A DNA stretch of 60,172 bases, from assembly GCF_938045345.1 (NCBI RefSeq), contig NZ_CALIMS010000049.1, positions 1 through 60,172 of the forward strand, given 5' to 3'. Both the position numbers and the translations under genes were made by a program. The notes beneath the pieces were generated by a model. It made no database searches. It saw nothing but the letters and a program-made list of their open reading frames with translations, and was not told where the DNA came from. Source of the stretch: an uncultured Campylobacter sp. (GTDB lineage: Bacteria; Campylobacterota; Campylobacteria; Campylobacterales; Campylobacteraceae). Shown here piece after piece: positions 16,993 to 24,726 of the stretch. Numbering within the stretch: position 1 is the stretch's first letter; every line of letters begins with the position of its first letter.

Positions 16993-17372
16993 TGCTCTTT
17001 TTCGGTCACGATCGCAAATTTTTCATGGCCCGCCTTTTTTAGGACATCCATGATAGAAATGAAAGAGGAAAATTTCGAGTCTTTATCGTTTTTCAATACG
17101 ACAAGATCGTTTTTATCGAGAGCGGCAATTTTTTTCTCAAGCTCATCCTCGCTTATTGCAATATCGTCTAGGTAAATTTTAGATTCGCTATCCACTTTAA
17201 TGGTAACTTTTTTATCCTCTTGCGGGTTTTGCGAGCTTGAAGAAGATGGAAGATTTACCTTGATATGCCCCTGCGCAATGAAAGTCGAGACACTAAGCAC
17301 GATCGCTAACAGCACCAGCATAATGTCAATGAACGGGACGATATTTAGCCCGTCTCGTCTAGGGATGCTCAT
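16989..17372 (-). CDS. exbD: ExbD biopolymer transport protein
   Basis: This 127-residue inner-membrane protein has one N-terminal helix (NIVPFIDIMLVLLAIVLSV) carrying the conserved Asp (D16) that takes part in proton flow. A periplasmic domain to residue 127 follows. It energises TonB together with ExbB. Four-base ATGA overlaps on both sides show tight coupling with exbB and tonB. Confidence 0.95.
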   Translation of the reverse strand: MSIPRRDGLNIVPFIDIMLVLLAIVLSVSTFIAQGHIKVNLPSSSSSQNPQEDKKVTIKVDSESKIYLDDIAISEDELEKKIAALDKNDLVVLKNDKDSKFSSFISIMDVLKKAGHEKFAIVTEKEQ

Positions 17373-17800
17373 CTTTCTACCTCATCGTAGCGGTTTAGAA
17401 GCACATCTACCTTGCGAACAAAGCCATTGTAGATGATAAGCGTAGGCACGGCGACTACTAGACCCGTAGCCGTAGCTTTAAGGGCAAGCGAGAGACCTTG
17501 CATGATAGCCTTGGTATCGATACCGCTTGCAGTACTCATATCAAAAAATGTGATCATAATGCCGATGACAGTACCTAAAAGACCGATGTACGGAGCATTT
17601 GAATAAACAATATAAAGCGTCGTTAAATTTTTTGTCAGAGCCTCTTCATATAGCGCCTTGCTTTTGTAATCGCTCGCCTTAACCTTCGAATAAAAAAGCA
17701 GCCTTTCGATAGTAAACCACACGACTAAAAAGCTCATAAATCCGAGGATCGCAAAGATAATGTAATCCACGTAATGCGCCAAAAATTCCATAATGCCCAT
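17369..17800 (-). CDS. exbB: ExbB biopolymer transport protein
   Basis: This 143-residue protein of the MotA/TolQ/ExbB family has three hydrophobic helices (about 10-32, 62-84 and 104-126). The conserved PYIGLLGTVIGIM and LSLALKATATGLVVAVP segments form the proton channel with ExbD. An AGGAG ribosome site precedes ATG 17800. It is the first gene of exbB-exbD-tonB, reading away from the receptor gene at 18076. The 275-bp divergent spacer holds Fur-like palindromes, so the operon is probably iron-repressed. Confidence 0.94.
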   Translation of the reverse strand: MGIMEFLAHYVDYIIFAILGFMSFLVVWFTIERLLFYSKVKASDYKSKALYEEALTKNLTTLYIVYSNAPYIGLLGTVIGIMITFFDMSTASGIDTKAIMQGLSLALKATATGLVVAVPTLIIYNGFVRKVDVLLNRYDEVER

Positions 17801-17928
17801 AAGCTCTCCTTAAAAATTTTAAAAATTTTTATAAATTCAGCAAAGTGCCTTGCCAAAAAATGAGCGATTTTATCAAAAGTAGATTTAATTTTTACTAAAA
17901 TTTTGATGATCGATATTTAAATTATATT

Positions 17929-17955
17929 TTATCATTTAGCTTTATTTAATGATAA
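17929..17955. promoter_or_regulatory. Putative Fur-type operator
   Basis: The inverted repeat TTATCATT (17929-17936) / AATGATAA (17948-17955) lies in the divergent spacer between exbB and the TonB-dependent receptor. A second half-site ATTATCATTT lies at about 18055-18064 next to the receptor start. These match the TGATAAT/ATTATCA core of Fur boxes. Iron repression of both transcripts is inferred from this and from the gene functions. Confidence 0.5.
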
Positions 17956-18075
17956 TAAAGCATTCGGAGATAAAATTGTAATGATTTTAAAATGTCTTGA
18001 TAATTAATATAAAATAAAGGATTAATTTTATATTATTCGCCGTTTTTTAATCTTATTATCATTTGGGAATTTCGT

Positions 18076-20145
18076 ATGAAAAAATTTCATCTGGCTTTGT
18101 CTTTGTGCGCAGTTCTTTGCTTAAGCGCACAAGCAGACGAGAAATCAAGCGCTACGGACGCGTCCAAAAGCAAGGATTCAAATACGCAAAGCCTAGGCGT
18201 AATCGAAGTTACTAGCGATTCTAGCACGCCTAGCACCGTGGATGATGTCAAAATCAACACCCGCAACGCTACGCTCGTAAAAGACGTATTTCGCGACATT
18301 CCGGGCGTGTATGTGGGCGGCACCAACGGCATGAATCAAAAAATTTATATGCGTGGCGTAAGCGATCGTGGCTTAAATATCACGATTGACGGCGCGAAGC
18401 AAAACGGCAATACCTTCCATCACAACGCCGATTTACTAATCGATCCGGATCTTATCAAAGCCGTAGAGGTCGATGTAGGCGCGCGCTCAGTCGTGAACGG
18501 CTCGGGCGCTTTGGGCGGCTCAGTTGCCTTCAGGACGGTAGACGCTTCTGACATGCTTGAGGACGGTCAGGATATCGGCGCCAAGCTCAAAGTGGGCTAT
18601 ACGAGCAACAACGAGGGCTATTCGCAAAGCGCAATGCTTTATGGCAGGGTGTTTGATAGCCTAGATATGCTTGCTGCGTTTAAGCACTACGGATACGGCT
18701 TCGGCGAATCGGGCAACGGCAAGCCTACGGGCGGCGACGGCAACGATATAAATTATTTATTAAAAGCGGGCTATAGCTTTTTGGATTTTCATAAAATTTC
18801 GCTCTCTACCGAACATATGCAGTATAAAGGTCTCTATCCGCTGCGACCGGAATTCGGCTCATGGCTAAACGGACAGCTGGATAACCGCAAATACGAGCGC
18901 GATACGCACACGATCAAATACACGTATAATCCAAGCGACCTGTTAGAGCTCGACATCACTGGATACTACACCAAGCATCAACGCATCGGATCAACTTCAA
19001 CGAACGTAAAATGGGGCGTCGAGACCAAAGGTGGCAAAATCGGCGCTAAGAGTAAATTTGAAACGGGCGATCTGGCTCATACGCTACGTTACGGCTTTGA
19101 TTACTACCGCTCCGAAAACTACGTTAAGCCCGGCAATCTACGCCCCGAGAAGGTCGATAATTATAGCTTTTATATCGAGGATGCTATGCGCTACGGCGGG
19201 CTTACGGTAACTCCGGGCATCCGCTACGAAAGGCACGAGTTAAAAACTTACAACGGCAGAGGCGCTAATATCTCTAGCTACAAATATAAATTTGACGAAG
19301 TAAGCCCTGCTTTAGCGCTTGATTACGAGATTGGCGCGGGATTTGGAGCGTTTGCGAGCTATGCGCGGGTATTTAGAGGACCTGACGTAATGGAGAGCAT
19401 GATGGCTGCGGGCACTAGCCGTGGCAGACCGCTAAGCTGGATGGCCAATGAAAATTTAAAAGCCACTACGGGCAACGCCTACGAAATAGGCGGTCGCTAC
19501 AAAAGCGAGCTAGGAGAGAACTCCTCGGTAAGCCTAACCGCAAAATATTTCAGGACGGAATATAAAAATCTCATCGTAGATAACAATGCGGCGGGCGGAA
19601 TCGTCGGCTGCCCGGGAGGCGCACAGGGCACCTTATGCAGGGCTAACGCAGGCGGTGCGGATATTGACGGCGTCGAGCTTTACGCAAGATTGATATTAGA
19701 TGATTTGAGCCTTGCTGCGGGTTACACCCACCAGCACGTAGAATATAAAGACCGCGTGCGCAGCGGCTCGGGCTATCTAAGCTCAAACATCATCGGCTAC
19801 CGAGATTATGGCGATAAATACACCTTCAATGCCGAGTACGCAATCTCTGCGGCGGATCTACTGCTGGGCTATAACTTGCTCTTTTTCAACTCCAAGAACG
19901 TGGCCTCTGCAAATAGCGACGAAAAAACAAAAGTGCCTAGCTACGCGGTTCACGATCTATATGTGACCTACGCTCCGGATAGCGGGCAATTTAAAGGGCT
20001 TGAGATCAACGCGGGCGTTTACAATCTCTTTGATAAAGCCTACGCGTCGCACTCGCAGCGCAGCGCCGATTTCACCGGTGATTCAAACGCTATCGACTGG
20101 GAGCCGGGACGAAATTTCAAGCTAAGCGTGGCGTATAAATTTTAA
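18076..20145 (+). CDS. TonB-dependent outer-membrane receptor (heme/transferrin-receptor type)
   Basis: This 689-residue protein has a signal peptide (LALSLCAVLCLSAQA), a TonB-box-like IEVTS near residue 44, and a plug domain (IPGVYVG, IYMRGVSDRGLNITIDGAKQ, VEVDVGARSVVNGSGALGG). A 22-strand barrel follows, ending in a C-terminal Phe (LSVAYKF). The barrel carries FRGP and NENL where heme receptors have FRAP and NPNL. It belongs to the heme/hemoglobin/transferrin receptor group and resembles Cj0178, which sits beside exbB-exbD-tonB in C. jejuni (from memory). The ligand cannot be told from sequence. Likely iron-repressed through the divergent spacer. Confidence 0.93.
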   Translation: MKKFHLALSLCAVLCLSAQADEKSSATDASKSKDSNTQSLGVIEVTSDSSTPSTVDDVKINTRNATLVKDVFRDIPGVYVGGTNGMNQKIYMRGVSDRGLNITIDGAKQNGNTFHHNADLLIDPDLIKAVEVDVGARSVVNGSGALGGSVAFRTVDASDMLEDGQDIGAKLKVGYTSNNEGYSQSAMLYGRVFDSLDMLAAFKHYGYGFGESGNGKPTGGDGNDINYLLKAGYSFLDFHKISLSTEHMQYKGLYPLRPEFGSWLNGQLDNRKYERDTHTIKYTYNPSDLLELDITGYYTKHQRIGSTSTNVKWGVETKGGKIGAKSKFETGDLAHTLRYGFDYYRSENYVKPGNLRPEKVDNYSFYIEDAMRYGGLTVTPGIRYERHELKTYNGRGANISSYKYKFDEVSPALALDYEIGAGFGAFASYARVFRGPDVMESMMAAGTSRGRPLSWMANENLKATTGNAYEIGGRYKSELGENSSVSLTAKYFRTEYKNLIVDNNAAGGIVGCPGGAQGTLCRANAGGADIDGVELYARLILDDLSLAAGYTHQHVEYKDRVRSGSGYLSSNIIGYRDYGDKYTFNAEYAISAADLLLGYNLLFFNSKNVASANSDEKTKVPSYAVHDLYVTYAPDSGQFKGLEINAGVYNLFDKAYASHSQRSADFTGDSNAIDWEPGRNFKLSVAYKF

Positions 20146-20506
20146 AGCTTACGCGAGATGACGGTACGAAATTTTGCACGCTAAAGCGGCGAAATTTTAA
20201 AAATTCAAGCCCTTGGAATTTCAAAATTCCTAGGGCTTTATAAATTTGAAATTCCAAGGGCTTTGAATTTCAAGCTTTTAAATTCTACTAACATAAATTT
20301 TCTCGTAAAATTCTTGCGAATAGCAAAATTCTCATTCGCAATGAAATTCTAGCTTGCGGCGAAATTCCCAAAATTCAAAGCGATATCCGCAACGCTTCAC
20401 ATCCAAAGTTCCTTTAGAATTTATAAGATTCCTCCCGCTTCAAGTGCCGTCCGTTTACTCTTCATCGTTAAAATTCCGTTTTAAATTCTACTTAAAAGGA
20501 GAGCCT
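20146..20506. other. Gene-free stretch, ~360 bp, with hairpins and RAATTY hexamers
   Basis: The stretch holds the terminator hairpins and then about 200 bp dense in RAATTY and GAATTCTA-like words. An open frame from 20354 runs into the creD-like gene, but its first 51 codons are low-complexity with no ribosome site and are better read as non-coding leader. A promoter must lie here; none is distinct. Confidence 0.6.
20207..20238 (+). terminator. Probable terminator hairpin after the receptor gene
   Basis: Arms AAGCCCTTGGAATTT (20207-20221) and AAATTCCTAGGGCTT (20224-20238) pair with one mismatch around a short loop, followed by TTATAAATTT. A further copy of the right arm (about 20250-20264) is perfectly complementary to the left arm, so two alternative hairpins can form. 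Confidence 0.65.
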
Positions 20507-21895
20507 TTGTTAAATTATACTAAAAACGCCATTCGCGGAGCATTTTGGACGAAACCGTTTATAGTTTTAGTGCTGCTTTTGCTGCTGCTAATTCCGCTAA
20601 GCTTTATCGATAATCTTACCTACTCGCGCTCCGAAACCAAGCAGCTCGCGCAGGATTCGATCCTCACACCGGTGGGCGGCGAGCTGCAAATCCAGGGCCT
20701 TGCGATCGTAGTGCCCTACGCAGAGATAATCGAAGCGATAGACAAAAGCAACAACGAGCTCGTAAAAAGGCGCGTAGAGAAAAATTTCATCATCGTGCCT
20801 AAAAACTACTCCCTCGCGGCAGAGATCGACCCCACCTATCTAAAGCGCGGGATTTTTCGCGTTCCGATATATAACGGCGACTTCGCGCTTAAGGCGGACT
20901 TTGAGGCGATAAACTATACCGAGCTCGGCGTCGATCCTGCGCGGCTAAATTTCGACGAAGCCGTGCTAGTGCTCGGCGTAGGCAATCAAAAATCCTTCAC
21001 CGCCTCCCCCGCTTTAAGCTTAAACGGCAAGGAGCTTAAGCAATATCACGGCAACACCGAAGCTAAAATTTTCGATCGAAGCCTAATCTACAAGCTCCCC
21101 ACTTCAGCGCTGTCGTCTGATTTTAGCATCAGCGGCACGCTTAAAATCCAAGGCGGCGAGGCACTTCATCTAGCTCCGATCGCGCAAAATAGCCGTTTTG
21201 AAATTAGCTCTACTTGGGCATCGCCTAGCTTTGGCGGCGGCTTCATCGCCAAATCGCGCGAGGTAAGCGCTAGCGGCTTTAAAGCTTCGTGGGAAGTTAC
21301 AGGCTTAGCCGCAGGCATTGCTCCTGCGTGGCTTGCAGATCAAGATGACCGCGTCGCTATGACGAACTGGCGCAGCAACGACGATAGAAATGACGCCGTA
21401 AGCATCGGCTTCATCGAGCCCGTGAACAACTACTCGCTGATTAAGCGCTGCACGGATTACGCTCTGTTATTCTTAGCGGTGCCGTTTTTGGCGATCTTTT
21501 TGTGCGAGGTTTATACTCACGAGCGCATCCACCCGATCCAATATCTACTCATCGGGCTTGAGGACGTCGTTTTCTACCTGCTGGTACTTTCACTCTCCGA
21601 ACACATGGGCTTTGCGCTTAGCTATGCTGCTTCGGCGATCGCAGTCAGCGCGATAGTATTTTTCTACGCAAGCGCGATTTTCAAAGGCGCGCGCTGGGGC
21701 ATTTTCATCACTTGCGTTCAGCTCGTTTCATATGCGATCCTCTATGTCATCTTAAATTCCGAAGACTACGCCCTATTAATGGGAAGTTTGATGATATTTG
21801 CGGTGATCTCTTTGGTGATGTATTTTACGCGCAAGCTCGATTGGTACGACACCGCGATCCCAAGCGGCGAGAAAAAGCAGGAGTCCGAAATTTAG
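20507..21895 (+). CDS. creD: CreD-like inner-membrane protein
   Basis: This 462-residue protein of the CreD (inner-membrane CreD/CET) family has an N-terminal helix (PFIVLVLLLLLLIPLSFI) and a large periplasmic domain (about 50-300) with SRSETKQ, RGIFRVPIYNGDF and FSISGTLKIQGGEAL. A C-terminal set of about five or six membrane helices is preceded by VSIGFIEPVNNYSLIKRCTDYA. The start is TTG 20507 with AAGGAG ending 5 nt upstream. This gives a length like E. coli CreD (450). The longer frame from 20354 lacks a ribosome site. In E. coli CreD belongs to the CreBC regulon and affects envelope stress; its role in Campylobacter is unknown. Confidence 0.9.
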   Translation: MLNYTKNAIRGAFWTKPFIVLVLLLLLLIPLSFIDNLTYSRSETKQLAQDSILTPVGGELQIQGLAIVVPYAEIIEAIDKSNNELVKRRVEKNFIIVPKNYSLAAEIDPTYLKRGIFRVPIYNGDFALKADFEAINYTELGVDPARLNFDEAVLVLGVGNQKSFTASPALSLNGKELKQYHGNTEAKIFDRSLIYKLPTSALSSDFSISGTLKIQGGEALHLAPIAQNSRFEISSTWASPSFGGGFIAKSREVSASGFKASWEVTGLAAGIAPAWLADQDDRVAMTNWRSNDDRNDAVSIGFIEPVNNYSLIKRCTDYALLFLAVPFLAIFLCEVYTHERIHPIQYLLIGLEDVVFYLLVLSLSEHMGFALSYAASAIAVSAIVFFYASAIFKGARWGIFITCVQLVSYAILYVILNSEDYALLMGSLMIFAVISLVMYFTRKLDWYDTAIPSGEKKQESEI

Positions 21896-21927
21896 CCTTT
21901 AAATTTAGCGCTAAATTTAATCGCGAC

Positions 21928-21961
21928 GGCCTTTGGAGCTTTAAATCCAAAGGCCTTTTTA
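21928..21961 (+). terminator. Probable terminator after creD
   Basis: GGCCTTTGGA and TCCAAAGGCC form a 10-bp stem around a short A/T loop, followed by a run of T residues at about 21957-21961. It lies 33 bp after the creD stop codon. Confidence 0.75.
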
Positions 21962-22161
21962 AATTTGCTCGCTAAATTTCAACTGCCAAAATTTCATCTA
22001 TTTAAAATTTACCCGACGCGGCAGACAAACCGCGACCGAGCCGAACGGCGCGCTTTAAAATTTAGCCCCGCGAGCGCGAACATACCGCGACAAAGACAAA
22101 ATTTAGGGCGCGCCGCTTTAAATTTTAAAATTTCATCTGCGCCGCAGAGCCGATTTTTGAG

Positions 22162-22167
22162 TATAAT
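22162..22167 (+). promoter_or_regulatory. -10 element for tsaD
   Basis: TATAAT lies 25 bp upstream of the GTG start, with TAAGGA as ribosome site between them (22181-22186). The upstream region is T-rich, as in Campylobacter sigma-70 promoters. Confidence 0.6.
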
Positions 22168-22192
22168 GAGCGAAAAATTTTAAGGATTTTGT

Positions 22193-23200
22193 GTGATACT
22201 TGCTATTGAGAGCAGCTGCGACGACAGCTCGGTCGCGGTGATGGATGAGTGCAGTTTCGAGCTGAAATTTTACGAAAAAATAAGCCAGGAAGCCGATCAC
22301 GCCAAATACGGCGGCGTCGTGCCCGAGCTTGCCGCGAGGCTGCATACTGAGGCGCTGCCGCGGATTTTACAGCGCGCAAAACCCTATTTTAGCGAGCTTA
22401 GCGCCGTCGCAGCGACCAATACACCAGGGCTCAGCGTGAGCCTGATCGGCGGCGTGAATATGGCAAAAGCGCTCGCGCTCGCGCTAAATCTGCCGCTCAT
22501 CGGCGTAAATCATCTCGTAGGTCACATTTACTCGCTGTTTTTAGGCGGCGAGGCGCGATTTCCGATGGGCGTTTTGCTCGTTAGCGGCGGGCATACGATG
22601 GTTTTGGATATCGACGCGGCGGGGGGTATTGAAATTTTAGCGACCACTGGCGACGACAGCTTCGGCGAGAGCTTCGATAAGATCGCCAAAATGCTAGGCC
22701 TCGGCTACCCCGGCGGCGCACTCATCGAGGAGCTTGCAAAAGGCGGCGAGCCGAGGTTTGAGCTGCCCGTGCCGCTGAAGGGCGATAGGCGGCTAGAGTA
22801 TAGCTTTTCGGGGCTTAAAAACGCCGTGCGCGTGCAGATCGAAAAGCTAAAAGAGGCGGGCGAGCTAGATGAGCGGGCGATGCGCGATCTGGCGCGCTGC
22901 TTTGAGGACGCGGCGTGCGCGCACATACTGGATAAATTGCAGCGGATCTTTGAGCTGCGGCGCTTTGCGCGCTTCGGCGTCGTGGGCGGAGCAAGCGCAA
23001 ACCTGCACCTGCGCGGGCTTTTGACGGATTTGTGCGAGCGGGCGAGCTGCGAGATACTTTTTGCGCCGATGAAATTTTGCTCCGACAACGCCGCCATGAT
23101 CGCGCGCGCAGCGATAGAAAAGCTGCGCAAAAAGGAATTTACGGCGCCCGCAGAGCTTGAGATCATTCCGCATCTAAATCTACGCTCGGCGTTTGAGTGA
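22193..23200 (+). CDS. tsaD: tRNA N6-adenosine threonylcarbamoyltransferase TsaD
   Basis: This 335-residue catalytic subunit transfers threonylcarbamoyl to A37 of ANN-decoding tRNAs, working with TsaB and TsaE. It is an ASKHA-fold protein. The N-terminal ILAIESSCDDSSVAV and the metal-binding H107/H111 pair in NHLVGHIYS are typical. The phosphate loops LVSGGHTM and GDSFGESFDKIAKMLGLGYPGG, and the closing FCSDNAAMIA, are also present. It starts at GTG 22193 with TAAGGA 6 nt upstream. Length is normal and no low-complexity insertion has entered this gene, although the DNA just before it is array-like. Confidence 0.97.
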   Translation: MILAIESSCDDSSVAVMDECSFELKFYEKISQEADHAKYGGVVPELAARLHTEALPRILQRAKPYFSELSAVAATNTPGLSVSLIGGVNMAKALALALNLPLIGVNHLVGHIYSLFLGGEARFPMGVLLVSGGHTMVLDIDAAGGIEILATTGDDSFGESFDKIAKMLGLGYPGGALIEELAKGGEPRFELPVPLKGDRRLEYSFSGLKNAVRVQIEKLKEAGELDERAMRDLARCFEDAACAHILDKLQRIFELRRFARFGVVGGASANLHLRGLLTDLCERASCEILFAPMKFCSDNAAMIARAAIEKLRKKEFTAPAELEIIPHLNLRSAFE

Positions 23201-23231
23201 AATTTTAAAATTTACAAATAATCTGCGTCCG

Positions 23232-23459
23232 CTAGCGGATTCTTGCGCGCTGGATGTTTGAGTAAAATTTTATCTCGCGCTCGCTCACGGTTAGGTTTTG
23301 GATAAAATTCACTTTGAATTTATACATCGCGCTTCGAGCTCGCGCCACGTTTTGCCAAACTCCTTTCGTTCTCGCACCGCCATCGGTACCGCTACCGCTG
23401 CGCGCCACCTTGCCGTTTGTAATGTCTGATAAAATTTGATCGGCTTGTTCTCGCGTCAT
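23232..23459 (-). CDS. Small protein of unknown function (75 aa)
   Basis: A 75-residue frame starts at ATG 23459 behind a good AAGGAT ribosome site 7 nt upstream, 13 bp after the stop of the preceding gene. The N-terminal half (MTREQADQILSDITNGKVAR) looks like a folded helix, followed by a Gly/Ser-rich turn (SGSGTDGGART) and a basic C-terminus. No membrane segment. I do not recognise it. It could be a complete small protein or the remnant of a larger one. Its position suggests co-transcription with the two related genes upstream. Confidence 0.5.
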   Translation of the reverse strand: MTREQADQILSDITNGKVARSGSGTDGGARTKGVWQNVARARSAMYKFKVNFIQNLTVSEREIKFYSNIQRARIR

Positions 23460-23472
23460 TTTTTATCCTTTC

Positions 23473-23955
23473 TTAATCGTGTAAAAATGTTACAATCTGG
23501 TGTTCTTTTGGTAGAAATTTTCTACCGCCAATTCCACGACTACCATATTCTTTTAAAGCCTCATTCAAGACGCCATAAAGTTCATCTAACAAAATTCCGT
23601 CAATACTAGAATTTATATTTTCCAGCTTATATTTGATAAAAAACGGATTATCGACTAGCATTTTACTTGTGGTTTCGTCATAGACCCGTCTAATGTCAAG
23701 CTCAATTTTTCTACCCTTATAATAAAGCAGCCAAATCATCTCTCCGGTATATCCGTCTCTTGGATCAGGTAGATGCGGGCTACAAACAAAGATAAGCCAA
23801 ATATCTCTTTGCCTGTCGATGACCCAGTTCAACCACTTTATTTCATTGGGCTCCTGTGAATCATAATGATATTTTGCCAAGCACTGATCTACACGATTTA
23901 TAATATCATATTTCTTTAAGTCCTCTTTCGAAATATATTCTGCTACAAACGCCAC
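23473..23955 (-). CDS. Unknown protein, paralogue of the adjacent gene (160 aa)
   Basis: This 160-residue soluble protein starts at GTG 23955 with AAAGGA upstream, two bases after the neighbouring gene stops. It shares a clear pattern with that neighbour. Both begin MAF....I.K.D..KY, both carry an (F/W)V(V/I)DRQ(K/R)DIWL core near residues 38-55, and both continue with a tryptophan-containing W.L(Y/I).G segment. They look like a tandem duplication that has diverged. Base composition is lower in G+C than the neighbours, which suggests recent acquisition. Small tandem paralogues like this often turn out to be immunity proteins, but no toxin gene lies beside them, so function is left open. Confidence 0.75.
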   Translation of the reverse strand: MAFVAEYISKEDLKKYDIINRVDQCLAKYHYDSQEPNEIKWLNWVIDRQRDIWLIFVCSPHLPDPRDGYTGEMIWLLYYKGRKIELDIRRVYDETTSKMLVDNPFFIKYKLENINSSIDGILLDELYGVLNEALKEYGSRGIGGRKFLPKEHQIVTFLHD

Positions 23956-23956
23956 T

Positions 23957-24403
23957 TTATTTTTCCTTTCTTACATCTATTAATGCTACACTAAAATCAT
24001 CCTTACCCTCCCAGCCTGGTCTAAATTTAAAATCAATCAAAATATCTCTCAATATTTTAATAACTTCATTATCTGGAATAATAGAATTTATAACATTCAC
24101 CTCGATAATTTTCCACACCCTTTGAAATTTGCGTCCATCCACTTCTTGATCATATTCGTAGTCCAAAAGAATATCTAAATTATTTCCTTGAATATAAAGC
24201 CTCCATAGCTTTTTGCTCCCATAACCATAATCATACCCTTCATTTGGTAGTCTTTTAATTAAAAGAAACCAAATATCTTTTTGTCTATCAACAACAAAAT
24301 TTCTAGGTAGTTCTTCATAATACGGACTATATTGATAAAAAATTTTACTCAACCCGTACTTTTCATCATCCTTTTTAGTGATGATAGCATTTTCAAACGC
24401 CAT
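23957..24403 (-). CDS. Unknown protein, paralogue of the adjacent gene (148 aa)
   Basis: This 148-residue protein starts at ATG 24403 after a GGAGGAG ribosome site. It shares with the downstream gene the MAF start and the VVDRQKDIWFLLI core (about 37-50), followed by KKLWRLYIQGNNLDILLDYEYDQ. No signal peptide or membrane helix is present; the charge is acidic overall and the protein is probably cytoplasmic. Low G+C relative to its surroundings. It heads a likely three-gene operon (24403 to 23232). Function unknown. Confidence 0.75.
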   Translation of the reverse strand: MAFENAIITKKDDEKYGLSKIFYQYSPYYEELPRNFVVDRQKDIWFLLIKRLPNEGYDYGYGSKKLWRLYIQGNNLDILLDYEYDQEVDGRKFQRVWKIIEVNVINSIIPDNEVIKILRDILIDFKFRPGWEGKDDFSVALIDVRKEK

Positions 24404-24726
24404 TCTCTCCTCCTTAAAATTTAATTCTCGGATTATACTACGATATGTTTATATCCGCCTATGCGCTAATAAATATATCGTAGGGTTAAATTTATAATTG
24501 ATTTTCGCCTCAAACCGCATGCAACGCTCGCATTAAAATTTTTCAAATTCCGAAGCGCAGTTTAAATTTACAGCCACAGCTCGGCGCGCGCCAAAGTGCA
24601 GGCCGCAGCGCGTTTAAATCCTGCCGCAAACCATGCAGTATTTCAAATTTAAACGCTACGCGGATTACACGCTACGCGGGCTCGGTAAATTTTGCCGCGG
24701 CGCGATTAAATTTCGTCGCGGCGCAC
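24404..24726. other. Gene-free stretch, ~320 bp
   Basis: Non-coding DNA between queC and the 148-aa gene. The left end is A/T-rich and should hold the promoter of the three-gene operon: a TATACTACGATATG region near 24434-24447 has -10-like words on both strands. The rest mixes RAATTY hexamers with GC-rich words such as repeated GCTACGCGG (about 24653 and 24671). No gene seen. Confidence 0.55.

Larger units (their letters stand above)
21896..22192. other. Gene-free stretch, ~300 bp
   Basis: RAATTY-rich non-coding DNA between creD and tsaD. An imperfect hairpin (GGCCTTTGGAGC ... AAATCCAAAGGCC, about 21928-21956, followed by TTTTT) is a plausible creD terminator. The right end holds the tsaD promoter. 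Confidence 0.6.

Noticed and set aside
20354..20506. 51-codon N-terminal extension of the creD-like protein
   Set aside because: No ribosome site and low-complexity sequence; TTG 20507 has AAGGAG at the right distance and gives the family length.
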